Of a stretch of 64,000 nt of DNA, positions 34,456-45,815 are shown piece by piece. Origin of the DNA: Loripinus fragilis (Eukaryota > Mollusca > Bivalvia > Lucinida > Lucinidae); contig OZ026531.1 of NCBI GenBank assembly GCA_964019695.1, forward strand, positions 5,527,701-5,591,700. Direction: 5' to 3'. The position numbers were made by a program, and so were the translations under genes. Below the pieces are notes generated by a model. That model saw only the letters and a list, made by a program, of their open reading frames with translations. It was not told the origin of the DNA and made no database searches. Positions within the stretch are counted from its first letter, which is position 1. Each line of letters starts with the position of its first letter.

Positions 34456-34896
34456 GAGCTAATGCAGAGCGCATGAAATGTAACATTGATTGATAGAATG
34501 TGACCAGAAGCAATACTTTTGAAAATTTAAAATGACAAATAAAGGCTATGAATCTCGTCGGGCAGTGTGTAACGAAAGTGCTGATCAGACAATTAAAATG
34601 TTATCTATTGGTGTGGCTCACAATATGATTTGAAGTATTTCGGGTATAAATGGGGTTCAAATATGATTTCATGATGACATAAGCATCATTTTCTCTGATC
34701 CTAGACAATGTAGACACAAATTAGACCCTGCAGAGGGTTGCTAATACAGAATTACAGCAGTCATCCCTAAACTTTAATATGTAAGAGTCCAATAGAGAAA
34801 TACATGTTTGTGTCAAACCAATACATTGCATGTCTTAATTATGCTGTACTTTTTTTCTAAATAAAGATGTACAGTATCAAAGAACAGTCATATCTT

Positions 34897-35475
34897 TATG
34901 CCCCCACTATGACAATGACCGGGGCATTAAGTGTTACCCCTGTCCGTCCGTCCGTACGTCTGTCCAACGACGTCCGCTCTCTAAGTCGAGTACTTTTGAT
35001 CAGAATTTTATGAAACTTGGTCACATTGTTTAGTACCATGATGTTTTCTTTAAGTTCGATAATGGTCCATATGGCACCATGCTTTCATTTGTTATGGTCC
35101 TTTGTTTATGAAATTTCACTATTTGAAAGATGTCCGCTCTCTAAGTCAAATACTTTTGATCAGAATTTTATGAAACTTCGTCACATTGTTAAGTACCATG
35201 ATGTCTTCTTCAAGTTTGATAATGGCACCATGCTTTAAGGAGTTATTGCCCTTAGTTTATGAAAAATCGAAGGTTGAAACGACGTCTGTTCTCTAAGATG
35301 AATAGTTTCGATTATAATTCTTTGAAACTTGGGCACATTATTAAGTACCATAATGTCTTCAAGTTTCAGAATGGCCCATATCGCATCATGCCTTCAGGAG
35401 TTATTGCCCTTTGTTAATGACAATTCCCTATTTATGCGAATTTGGCAATAGCGGGGGCATCCGTGTCCCATGGAC
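34897..35475 (+). mobile_element. TATGCCCC-type element with internal repeats
   Basis: The left end forms a hairpin ATGCCCC...GGGGCAT (34898-34926) followed by GTCCGTCCGTCCGTAC. Three internal units of about 150-165 bp carry TTTTGATCAGAATTTTATGA and ACATTGTTAAGTACCATGAT. The right end is GCGGGGGCATCC at about 35451. Confidence 0.65.
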
Positions 35476-35969
35476 ACATTCCTAGTTATATTAATGTTGT
35501 TTGCAAAATCAATTTAACCCTAAAAGAGATCTGCTTCATATTGCTGCAATTTCATATTACATGCAAATATTTTGGATCATGCAGTCTGCCCTGGGTCCAC
35601 ATTGTTGGAAGTTTGACTTCCAAAGTTTAACAGCAGACGACACTACTGAAGACTTTACTCAACTATTGCAGTGAAAGGGTTGATGAAAGATTTCATTTTA
35701 GAAAAAAATATTGGCTAGTCTTTATTTTTCAATGTTTCAAACCACAGTTCCCATGTGCATATAATTTGTTCTGCCCTCTCACTAACAGTATTATCTGTCC
35801 GAGATCAGGAGTGAAAATAAACAGAGGAGAGATTAATAGCTTTCAGTGGCCGATCAGATCTGATCAAAAATTTTACTCTATTCGTAGATCTGTATAGGCC
35901 ATTCGTATGTTGAAATTGTGTCAGCAGTTTTTCAAGACGAATCGTTTTGTACACATACCCCAAAGGCTA

Positions 35970-36551
35970 CGTGCATTAAGAGGCTATTTTGCCCCCCCCC
36001 CCCCCCCCCCCCTTTGAGGTCAAAAAATAAAAGTTGCTCTTGACAAGTTTCTTCTTATTAGTTTTTTTAGAACAATAGCCAAAGTGTAAAGCTCTGGTAT
36101 TGATTCAACTTTTACGGTTGCTATGGTAACAAAAATGGCCGCCAAAATAGGCTGAAAATAGGAAAATGACAATTTTGGAGCAAATTGGAGACATGTAACA
36201 GAGGAATTAATATAGAGCACAAGCAAATACCAAAAATTATTTTAACAGATGATGAGAATTATCATGACACACAATATATTAAAAGGTTTTTTTGGGTATT
36301 TGCTTGTGCTGATATCTAATTCTTAAAAAATCTGTCTCCAAAAGCCTCAAATTTGGCCTAAAATGGCACTTTCTCTGTTTTAAGCCTATTTTGTCGGCCA
36401 TTTTGGTTACCATAGCAACCAGTAAAATTAAAATAAATGCTAGAATTTTACACGTAGGCTATTCTTCTAATAAACCAATCAGATGAAATTGGTGAAAAGC
36501 AACTTTCAGTTTTTGGCTCTAGAGGGGGCAAAAATGGCCACTTAATGCACG
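35970..36551. mobile_element. 582-bp foldback element with TA target duplication
   Basis: The ends CGTGCATTAAGAGGCTATTT and AAATGGCCACTTAATGCACG are inverted, and similarity continues inward through TTGGTTACCATAGCAACC / GGTTGCTATGGTAAC and GCAAATACC / GGTATTTGC. A TA dinucleotide lies on both sides (35968-35969 and 36552-36553), as for Tc1/mariner-type insertions. A run of 21 C (35992-36012) replaces the corresponding short C run of the other arm. Confidence 0.75.
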
Positions 36552-37088
36552 TACCCCTTTACAATTAAACAAAATTGCAACATTTTAATAAGAAATGGTA
36601 TCCAGGTGGTATCCAGATCGTGCATGCAGTCGTTCTTTACTGCCAAAACCTCGATAAGGACCGTATCAATTATGAAAATAGATTGTTTGCATCCAGAAAA
36701 CATATTTTGTGTAATAAGTGTCATTTACGTTATGTTTTCAACTACACCTTATAAAACCAATTAATTTTGGTCAAGGTTTATTTTGATGAGCTCTGTAATG
36801 GGAATATATATAGGGTTTACGTACCATGCTTAGAAAAGATAATTACTGACTGTTTCAAAACTGCAAACATCTTGTTTCTATCATAAATACTTTTAGAATT
36901 ATAAGCTGTTGAATATGATTACCCGAAATAAAATAGCGAATATTCACTTTGCAAGTTAACATGTTATACCATCTGCTAATTTTTTGAACCATAATTGAGC
37001 ACTCCTTAGATACACCATAGTAAAAGCTATACCTAACTGTGTTTCTGGAGTAAAGTTTCATATTTTGATGCCTGTATGACAATATATT

Positions 37089-37091
<3 letters not shown>

Positions 37092-37164
<73 letters not shown>
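37092..37164. repeat. (AC)n microsatellite
   Basis: An uninterrupted run of about 36 AC units. The Cys-Val frame on the minus strand is a repeat artefact. Confidence 0.97.
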
Positions 37165-37168
<4 letters not shown>

Positions 37169-37709
37169 CATTTTACTATCATGTAATTAATTAAAAGTCA
37201 ATATAAATGTTTTAATATACAATAGGTTGAATCTCTTTCATCCAATAAATACAGTTGCATTGAAAGCTGTCAATTGTTTCTACTTGTCTGAGGTTTTCTG
37301 TTAGATTATTAGCTCACCTGAGCCGAAGGCTCTCCTCGAGCTTATAGGATGGGACTCGAGCCGGCGTCCGTCAGTCGGTTCACACGTTCAAACATGTCAA
37401 ACTCTGAGACCAGCTCTCCTATCAAGATCAAATTTCATCTGGAGCTTCATTGGGGTGGTGGGTTGAATGCATTAGGTTTTGGCTAAGATCAGATAAGAAC
37501 TCTCGTTTCCATGCCAACAGATAGCTCCCATAGGATTATAATGGGGAAAATCTTGTGACCACTCAAGCTTCTTCATTTTTGATTGGTTAATCTTTATTTT
37601 TGCAGGTAATGAGGACAACCATAAAATCTCGAATGGGTTAGAACTTCGACAGGATCGGACCAGGGACTTATGAGTTAGCTGCCCTGGAAAAATCCCCATA
37701 GACTTATAA

Positions 37710-37994
37710 CAAGTGCGGATCCAGAGGGGGGAACAGGGAGTCCGGACCCCCCTGGAAAATCACAAGTTATATGTGTTTCTATAGGGAATAAGCAATTGGA
37801 CCCCCTCCCCCCCCCCCTGGAAAAGTTGGACCCCCTCCGGAACCTTGAAAAATGATAGTTTTCTTTGAAATTAACAATTTGACTTCTGTAAAATAAGCTG
37901 AGGACTAAAAACAAACAAAAAAAAACTTTGACAGAGCTTCTATTGTCAGATTGACCGCGACACTCTCTGACGAAAATTCCTGGATCCGCGCATG
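37710..37994 (-). mobile_element. Nonautonomous DNA transposon, GCGGATCCAG family
   Basis: The terminal inverted repeats CAAGTGCGGATCCAGA and CCTGGATCCGCGCATG are flanked by the 5-bp duplication TATAA (37705-37709 and 37995-37999). Without it the host tandem unit reads through (ACTTATAATGGG). The interior is the reverse complement of the copy at 27264-27558. Confidence 0.85.
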
Positions 37995-38669
37995 TATAAT
38001 GGGAGAAATGTTGTGACCACTCTAGTACCTTCATTTTTGGATGGACCTTAATTATTCTAGCAGGTAACAAGACCAACCATAAAAGCTCAGATGAGTTTGA
38101 ATTTGGGCAAGATTCGTTCACTGACTTCGGAGTTAGCTGCCCATGAGCGTCTGAAAAGTAAATGAATAATGCTGTGACCACTCTAGCGCATTCATTTTTG
38201 ATTGGATCTTCTTCATATATGCAGGCAGCAAGGAGACCCATAAATTCTCGGATGGGTTCGAAATTCCGCAGAATCCGACCAGGGGCTTATGAGTTACCTG
38301 CCCTTGAGCGTTTGGAAAAATCCCCATAGACTTATAATGGGAGAAATGTTATGACCACTCTTGTGCTTTCAATTTTGAATTGATCTTCGTCGTCTTTGCA
38401 GATAAGAAGGACAACTATAAAGCTTGGATGAGTTTGAATTTCGTCAAGATCCCATCACCTATTCTAGAGTAAACTCCCCTTGAGCATCTTAAATTGATGG
38501 ATATTGTTGTGACCACCCTAGCGTCTACATTTTTGATTGGATCTTCTTTATTCTTCCATGTAACGTGGACAACCATAAAAGCTTGGATGAGTTTGAAATT
38601 CAGCAGGAAGCGAGCAGGGACTTATGAGTTAGCTGCCCTTGAGCATCTTGAAAAATCCACATAGACTTA

Positions 38670-39995
38670 CGTTCCTCGCTCTACATCCTATGGAGTCTAT
38701 ATCTCTCAACTCATTCGTTTTGCTATAACATCTAGTCTTGTTGCTGACTTCAACACTCGCAATCATTTGTTAACTTAGAAACTTCTTAAACAAGGCTATT
38801 GGTATCATAAACTTTGCAAAACCTTTTCTAAATTTTATAGACAAAACTATGATTTGATATCTAAGTTCCAAATTGGACTTAAATCTCTCTTGCGCCAAAG
38901 ACTTTCGGAACCTGAAATCTATGGTGACTTGGAAAAATAAATGTTTTAGGAGATAATGCATTGATAAGTTAGGGGTCTTTCATGCAAACCAAATATCTAT
39001 GTGTCTTGGTCCACATCTGAATTAAGGGTGAGGTTGGCGCCGTTAAACCGGTTTAAGCCCTCCAGTAAAATATTTTACTGACCGTACCAAGGCGGTACTT
39101 CTTTTGTGGATCTTTAATGTTTTTGTTCTGTCTTGTGTTTGCTATGTCTTTGTGCGCGTCTGTTTATATGTGCTTTGTGGTCACCTGCTGGGAAAGGGCT
39201 GACCTCTTGGCTTTCGTTTGTGGTGTCTGCTGTGAGTTTCTCACTTTCCCATTGGTATCCTGGGTCAGGTGTGGTACTTGATTGTATCGATTCCTGATCT
39301 TTGCACCCTTACTTACTTTGGTGTATAGATTGAAGAAGATTGTTGGCTCTAAAAATTTTCAGCGCAGTTCATTAAAATTATTTCCCATTATAAAAAGATT
39401 GGCTATAACATTAATGTATTGCAACATGTCGATGGGTCGGACTTCAGCCTCTATGACGGTTCCGATTTAAAGACTTATCTAATGATGAGATGGTAGGGGC
39501 CTGATGCTTTGGCTGTTGTCAGGCCCACCGGTGTTTACCTGTTGGATTTCTTTTGCTCCGTATTCAGTTTTATATACTGTTGAGTCCTTATCTTTGCTTT
39601 ATCACCTTTTTATATATTGATTTATATGTTTTAGGAGATGCTGCATTGATAAGTTAGGAGTGTTTCATGCAAACCAAACATCTATGTGTCTTGATCCACA
39701 TCAGAACTAAGGATGAGATTGGTGCACCGTTAAACTGGTTTAAGCCCTCCAGTATTTTTTACTGACCGTTCCAAGGCTGTGCTTCTTTTGTGGATCATTT
39801 ATGTTATTTCTGTCTTGTTTTGTTATGCTTTCATGCATGTCTGTTTGTTGATGCCTTGTGGTCACCTGCTGGGAAAGGACTGACCTCTTGGCTCTCGTTT
39901 GTGATGTCAAATTGTGACGTTGTCACTTTCCCGTTGGTATCCTGGGTCAGGTGTGGTGCTTGATTGTATCGATTCCTGATCTTTGCCCTCCTTCT
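38670..39995 (+). mobile_element. Naiad-type PLE, 5'-truncated, with a second Naiad tail inside
   Basis: The segment 38673-38930 encodes the C-terminal part of the Naiad protein (T-S-Y-G-V-Y-I-S-Q-L-I-R-F-A), with a TAG at 38776-38778 where CAG is expected. Coding stops at G-D-L and resumes at 39322 with V-Y-R-L-K-K-I-V-G. Between them a separate Naiad 3' UTR (38938-39320) has inserted. The outer 3' UTR runs to about 39995 (GGGTCAGGTGTGGTGCTTGA, CCTGATCTTTGCCCTC). The whole interrupts a tandem unit (ACTTA | TAATGGG). Confidence 0.8.
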
Positions 39996-41399
39996 TACTT
40001 TAATAATGGGAGAAATGTTGCTACCACTCCAGTGACTTCATTTTTTATTGGATCTTCTTCATTCTTGCAGGCAACCTGAACACCCATATGGCATAAATTC
40101 TCAGATGAGTTCGAAATTTGGCCAGATCGGATCTTGGACTGTGGAGCTAGGTGCCCTTGAGCGTCTGGAAAATCTCCATTGACTGATAATGGGAGAAATA
40201 TTATGACCACTCTAGTACTTTCAATTTTGAATGGATCTTCTTCATTTTTGCAGACGAGAAGGACAACTATTAAAGCATGGATGAGTCTGAATTTCGTCAA
40301 GATCCCATCACCTATTATGGAGTTAGCTCCCCTTGAGCATCTTAAAAACTGATGGATAATGTTGTGACCGTTCTAGTGCCATCACTTTTGATTGGATCTT
40401 TTTCATTCTTTCAGGTATCAAGGACAACCATAAAAACTTGGATGATATTGAACTTTAAGAAGAACTAACCTCAGACTGTTGTTTTAAACTGCCATTGAGC
40501 TTCATAAAAAATCAGCATAGACTTACAATGGGAGATCTTCTATGACCACTCTAGTACCATCATTTTTGAATGGATCTTCCTCATTCTTGCAGGCAACAAG
40601 GACACCCATAAAAAACTTGAATGAGTTTATCCACCACACCCGACCACCAATGACAGAGTTAGCTGTATTTGAACGTATAAGATATAGCTGTATTATGTTG
40701 TGACCACTCTAGCACTTTCATTTTTTTCATTTGATTTTGTAAATCTTTTTAGGTTATCAGGACACACATTAAAGTATGGATCGATCAGATCCCATCACTG
40801 ACTACAGAGTAAGCTGCCCTTGAACATCTGAAAATATACTTTCACCATTTTTATTAAGATATTTTGAATACTTGCAGATAACAAGGACTGGCATAATATC
40901 TTTTTTGTTTTTGAGTTAGTTCCTGTCTCTGTTTCAAGTTCAGGGTTACCTGCCTTTGAGCATCATAAATTAATGTATCTTCAAACATTATGCTGGCTCC
41001 TAGGTGAGCGATCGTTGCCCATTGGGCTACTTGTTCCAAATCAATGGGCAAGAGTAAATTAAGCTCTGCTTGAAAAGTTATTAATGAGGCTTTGTAGTTA
41101 GGTGTGAGTGATTTAGAAATTTTGAACATGAATTTGGCTTTTTTGAGATATATACGCTCGTAAATGTTATTTTTTTTTTTTTAATTCTTCCATGCTGTCA
41201 GAAATATTTTATACTGATAGTCTAGAATAATTTTACAAGCTCTTTTTGTAACCTATAGATCCTGAGATATCCCACCCCACATGGCATTATCAATATGGGG
41301 TTGAATATAGGATATGTAAAATTGAATTATTTGATTGGTAGATAAATATATTTTAATTCTGGACAGTAATCAAAGATTAGAAACAATTTTCTTTACACC

Positions 41400-42200
41400 A
41401 GCATCAGTATGATTTATCCAGGTTAAATTATTGTCTATGAATACTCCTAAAATCTTTTCACAGGGTACGTACTACAGATAATACTTCATTATTATAAGTC
41501 AACTGAAGATTGTAATTATTCAAATAAACCTGTTTATGTGGTGTGGTAATAAACATGACTTTAGTTTTGGTAGTATTTATCAGCTTTCCATTTTCTTTAC
41601 ACCATTGTGAAAGTTTTTGCATAGCAGTCTGCGGTTGCTCTTCAATACATGATTGAGACTTGTCAATATAATGCAGGGTAGTGTCATCCGCATATTAGTC
41701 TGTGAGGACGTTGTTAATGTCTAAAGGCAGGTCATTAAAGATATCAAAAATAGTAAAGGGCCCAAAATAGATCCGTGGGGACACCGCATAATATATTTTC
41801 AGAATCAGATAATGGATTGTTTACAAAGACTTTTTGCTTCCTACCCAGCATATAGGAAGAAACTCAACTGATAGTCTCTTCCCATATTTTGTAGTATTGA
41901 AGTTTTTAAACAACAATGTATGGTCAACAAGATTAAATGCCTTTCTGAAGTCAATCATTACCATCCCATTACATTCATTAATCATCTGTAACAGAGCTGT
42001 CTCACGGGAGTGATTTGGCCTGAAACCAGATTGAACTGTTTGAAGATAAATAAACCATCAGAGAATCATGGACATGTTTTTCTAGTAACTTTGATAATAC
42101 TGGTAATACTGAAATAGGTTTATAATTATTTGAATCATCTTTTGGACAATTTTTGCAAAGTGAAGTAACTTTGCCTTCTTTCCATTTTCAGGAAAAACGG
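41400..42200 (-). pseudogene. LINE reverse transcriptase relic
   Basis: Readable pieces are N-N-Y-K-P-I-S-V-L-P near 42120, Q-S-G-F-R-P-N-H-S near 42030, M-I-D-F-R-K-A-F-N near 41960 (motif A) and the catalytic Y-A-D-D at 41694-41683, followed by W-C-K-E-N-G-K and T-K-T-K. They lie in order on the minus strand but in shifting frames with stops. Confidence 0.78.
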
Positions 42201-42952
42201 AATTCAAAATACTTTGATTACAAATAAAAGTGAGACATTCAGATATTTAAGGTGCTGCTAATTTCAGTAGTCTTGGGCCAATATTGTCTGCCCCTGTAGC
42301 CTTGGTGATGTCAATATTTTTTAGATATTTTTCAACCTTTTCATGTCTTAAGGTAGGAATTGAAAAACTTGTTTTTCAGACAATTTTTCATTACAAAATG
42401 TTCTTAACCTGTCAAAGTTAGAAGGCGCAATTGTTCCTTCATTTTCGAAGCTACAGAGACATAAAAAATTGAAATCAGATGAAATTTCAGAGGGATTATC
42501 AATTGTTTTATCATTAATTTTAACGGGAATATACTAGTTCCAATATTACGTTTACTTGCTTATAATTCCTTAGAATGTTCCCATACACTAGAGGGGTTGT
42601 TTACATTTTCATTTATTATTTCAGCATAACTGCCGTTTCTTTTATGTTGTAATCATTTTACCCACTTATTTCTCCAGATTTTGTTTTGTTCATGCTTATT
42701 TAAAGATGTTAACCTATCTATAGGTTTAAAAGCATCAATGATATCTGCTGTGAGCCATTTAGGTTGCTGTTTACGCTTGACATGGTGTTGTCATAAAGGA
42801 AGATGTTTGTCAACAATATCACAAAACAGGTCTGACCAGGTGTCAACGATGTCATTAACATCATCAACTACTTTAATAATGTCCAGAGGGGTTGATTTTG
42901 GATCATCAATAATTTTTTCTCATCAAAACTCTTGAAAGATGATATGATATTT

Positions 42953-43731
42953 TTAATGAGTATTTTTGACACCACATGAACCATTTGTTTTTCTACCAAC
43001 AAAAACTGCGAAATGATCACTTAACCCTATATTAGGTATCACTGTAGTCAAAATATTAGCATAGTTATTAGAGTAAATATGATCTATCAAAGTGGCAGAT
43101 TGGACTGTCACTCTGGTAGGCACATTTACAATTTGATGGAGGCCAAAAGATTTCATATATTAGAGCCAAGATTGTTTAATATTATCTTGCTTTAGGTCTC
43201 GGTTAAAGTCACACATTAAATATATTTCTTTTTCACATTCTAAAACTTTATCCATATAACTATCAAATTCTTCATTCCAATTTACTGTTTCATTTGGATG
43301 TCTTTATATATTACCTATCAAAAAACTTTTACTATTTGTAGGCAAATTTTCTAACCACACATATTCTATTCACTCACATTCTAGATCATATCTCCTTTTG
43401 TTGTTAATTCCATCTTTAACATACACAATAAGTCCACCTCCATGTTCAGGTTATCATCTTAAATATTTCTGTCTTTACGAAACATCTGATAATTCTTATT
43501 TCAAATATAGAGTTCATATGATAATTCACTTAGCCCAAAAAATTTTATGTTATTTTGAGAACTATTTAAAATAAGTAAGTAACTACTTAAAAGCAAATCA
43601 ATTTGATTAATCTTATTTTTGATTCCTTGAATATTCAAATGACCCATCTTAAACCCCTTTCTACTGAGAACTAAATTAAGCATGCTTTGGGCACTCATGG
43701 ATTTTATACATGACATTTGTATGCACATCAC
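42953..43731 (-). pseudogene. LINE endonuclease relic
   Basis: The N-terminal signature H-L-N-I-Q-G-I-K-N-K is at about 43645. The C-terminal pieces I-V-N-V-P-T-R-V-T, L-I-D-H-I-Y and the catalytic-type S-D-H-F are at 43130-43010. The middle is broken by stops. Apurinic-type endonucleases nick the target DNA for LINE insertion. Confidence 0.75.
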
Positions 43732-44000
43732 TGTAACAAGTATTATTTTCTAAATATTGATGTTTTATCGTTAATCAGATTGTTTTCTTTTAAAGTTGTC
43801 AAATCAGAAATTGTTTAGTTTAAACTTTTATTTAATTTTTGTATAACAACATGTGTACATATATTACAATTTGTTCACATACATATCATTTAGAAACACC
43901 AAAAAAGGGATTCAGAAGAAAGTCTATTGACTTTTGTAAATCTGTTTCTCAGAAATTGTTTCAATAGAGGTTGTTTGATTGTGATGTTCAACTATATCTA

Positions 44001-44917
44001 CGAGGGTCATCCAATAAAGAATGAGACTTTTTATATAGCGGAGTGAATTTACATGCTAGACTTATGAAATCTCATCTGAAGCTAGCACATCTTTTTAGCT
44101 GTTCACAGGTACCATATTCGACGTGTTATACAGTTCCAGCTTTTGTTGCTAGGCAACATTAGAAGACTTGACGAACACGCGTGGACAGCTCACTATAGGT
44201 GGTCACCATGGCAACATATTAAGATGTATAGTTTATTTTTCTACTAATATTTGTATATGCTCATGCAATCTGTCTATACCCAATAGGAAATATTAATGTT
44301 CCAGAGTCTTCAGCTGTTACCATGGAAACAAAGCTTAAAAAATAAGGTTGCCATGAAAAAGCTGGTATTTTTCGCTGACCTATTGACTTTAAAAATCAAT
44401 ATCAAATAGTCGAAGGCAATTGAAGTGAACAGTATTTTGTTCATGTATCCTAAATTACAATCAGCTGCGCATAACCACATCTGTTGTAGGATATACATCG
44501 CTAGCATAGTTACCATAGCAACGCAAAGTATTGTGTTTATAAAAAATTGAGCAAATTGGTTGCTAAGCAACCAAAATAAAGGATATGCATATTTGGTTCT
44601 TCTTTTCTAGCATTTTATGTAACACTAAGATTGTTCAGTTGAAATAATGGTATCAAGAGGTTAAATTCTATTTGTTATGGAAAATAAAGGACTTTGAATG
44701 ACCGTGGGTATACCCAAAATAATATAAACGTGACCATTCGTCTTCAAGTCCTTCCACAGAACACCCCGTTTCTATGGCAACTGATCAATCATAAACATAT
44801 TGTTTCTATTCCTGAATTGCCAAGATGTCATACTATTATTATGGTGAATTTAAACTAAATGCACACACAGATTTTTGGACTAGAAATAAAGTCTTATTCT
44901 TTATTGGATGACCCTCG
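44001..44917. mobile_element. Mariner-type nonautonomous element, 917 bp
   Basis: The terminal inverted repeats CGAGGGTCATCCAATAAAGA are near perfect over about 30 bp and flanked by TA on both sides (43999-44000, 44918-44919). No transposase frame remains. Short internal inverted repeats around GTTACCATGG and GCAACC are present. It sits inside ORF1 of the LINE. Confidence 0.85.
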
Positions 44918-44919
44918 TA

Positions 44920-45815
44920 TACGGGCGTTGATAGCACTGAGTAATCCCTTAGTACCTGACCTAGACAGGTGAATAGTATCCCTTGGCTGGTAAAAATGTA
45001 TTTTTAATTGACCACGTTTATTAAAACGCTTTATGCACATCAATGTAAGTACCCTGGTGATCATGACATAGTCTTTTATTATTTCATTGGTATCACTGAC
45101 AAGGATATCAACACGTGGACACAAACTACAAAGATAAATGTTACTTTCCAGACTTTTTTCATTGAAATAGTTCAACAGCTGGTCATATTTTTTTCTTCAA
45201 TAAGTTCATAGTCCATCTGAACTTGCGTAAGCACAATCATTACCAGCCACATATTAAATAACTTTGTTAGAGAAGCACTTCAAATTGAAAATTTGAATTT
45301 TATCAATGAGAATACCAACGGCCCAGGGGGCACGTTCTGCATACGTAGGCTCAGGCCCACCATCTACCGTTCACCCAAAAAAATATCAGGAATTTCAAGC
45401 ACCCCAAAAATATATTTGAAATTTTAGCAACCCCAAAAATATCCCTGATTCTGTACCTTGACCTTAAGAAAAGACCATAAAATGCTAGAATTGACCACTC
45501 TATATAGTCCAATTTTGTGATGACCCCCAAAAATATCCACAAAATTTTCATACCCCAAAAAATGAATAAATTATTGAAATTCAAGATTTTGAAACCAAAA
45601 AAATGACCTGAGCCTACGTATGTATGAAAATATCAGAGTACCCCCTGCGGTCAACGGTTGCATCAGGGATAGGGTGGCACTCAATTTTTTTGTTTAATCC
45701 CTTCCTGTTTATCCCCGAGAGAATCAAACTACCTATCAGTAGAGTTTTTGAAGCTGCTGGTCTATGACTAATTACAGAGTAAGGAAAAGTGTGAAGAAGT
45801 TTCTAACTTCTAAGT
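44920..45815 (-). pseudogene. LINE ORF1 with esterase-like (SGNH) domain, broken
   Basis: Readable pieces are H-P-I-P-D-A-T-V-D near 45680, then after the MITE L-I-D-K-I-Q near 45280, then C-P-R-V-D-I-L-V-S-D-T-N near 45105 and R-D-T-I-H-L-S-R-S-G-T near 44980. The last is the Asp-x-x-His block of SGNH hydrolases. Esterase-type ORF1 proteins are known from CR1/L2 LINEs. The mariner-type insertion cuts the end at S-A-I-N-A-R. Confidence 0.7.
45324..45647. repeat. MITE with CAGGGGGYAC ends
   Basis: The left end CAGGGGGCACGTTCTGCATA + CGTAGGCTCAGG is inverted at the right (CCTGAGCCTACGTATGTATG ... GTACCCCCTG). The word CAACGG occurs next to both ends. A related, more decayed interior is at about 56300-56460. 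Confidence 0.7.

Larger units (their letters stand above)
37540..40960. repeat. Tandem array, about 10 units of 160-183 bp
   Basis: The word GACCACTCTAG or a variant recurs at about 37557, 38015, 38176, 38353, 38511, 40021, 40204, 40366, 40537 and 40698. Units contain CATTTTTGATTGGATCTTCT, ACAACCATAAAAGCT and GAGTTAGCTGCCCTTGAGC. Two transposons sit inside. Confidence 0.75.
37309..41030. mobile_element. Composite element with TTAGCTCACCTGAGC left end, interrupted twice
   Basis: The left end is TTAGCTCACCTGAGC, as at 30488. The right end is TAGGTGAGCGATCG followed by a short hairpin GCCCATTGGGC (41017-41027). The inside is a tandem array of 160-183 bp units, interrupted by a GCGGATCCAG-family MITE (37710-37994) and a Naiad copy (about 38670-39995). 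The hairpin near the right end recalls Helitron-like 3' ends, but no clear CTRR end was found. Confidence 0.55.
41169..45815 (-). mobile_element. Degenerate L2/CR1-like LINE, near full length, with two nested insertions
   Basis: On the minus strand the order is an ORF1 esterase-like domain (45.8-44.9 kb), an apurinic-type endonuclease (43.65-42.95 kb), a reverse transcriptase (42.2-41.4 kb) and a poly(A) run at 41182-41170. A MITE (45324-45647) and a mariner-type element (44001-44917) split ORF1. Many stops and frameshifts show it is old. Domain order and the esterase ORF1 fit the CR1/L2 side of LINEs. Confidence 0.78.

Noticed and set aside
36855..37163. Open frame with a long Cys-Val repeat on the minus strand
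   Set aside because: It is the translation of the (AC)n microsatellite.
39480..39560. SECIS-like stem (ATGAGATGG ... GGGCCTGA / TCAGGCCC) in the Naiad 3' UTR
   Set aside because: The 3' GA of the SECIS quartet is missing and the stem is not kept in the copy at 48.4 kb. I could not identify a SECIS by eye.
44310..44570. Possible transposase piece inside the mariner-type element
   Set aside because: The frame shows no catalytic Asp pattern or helix-turn-helix and looks like a chance frame.
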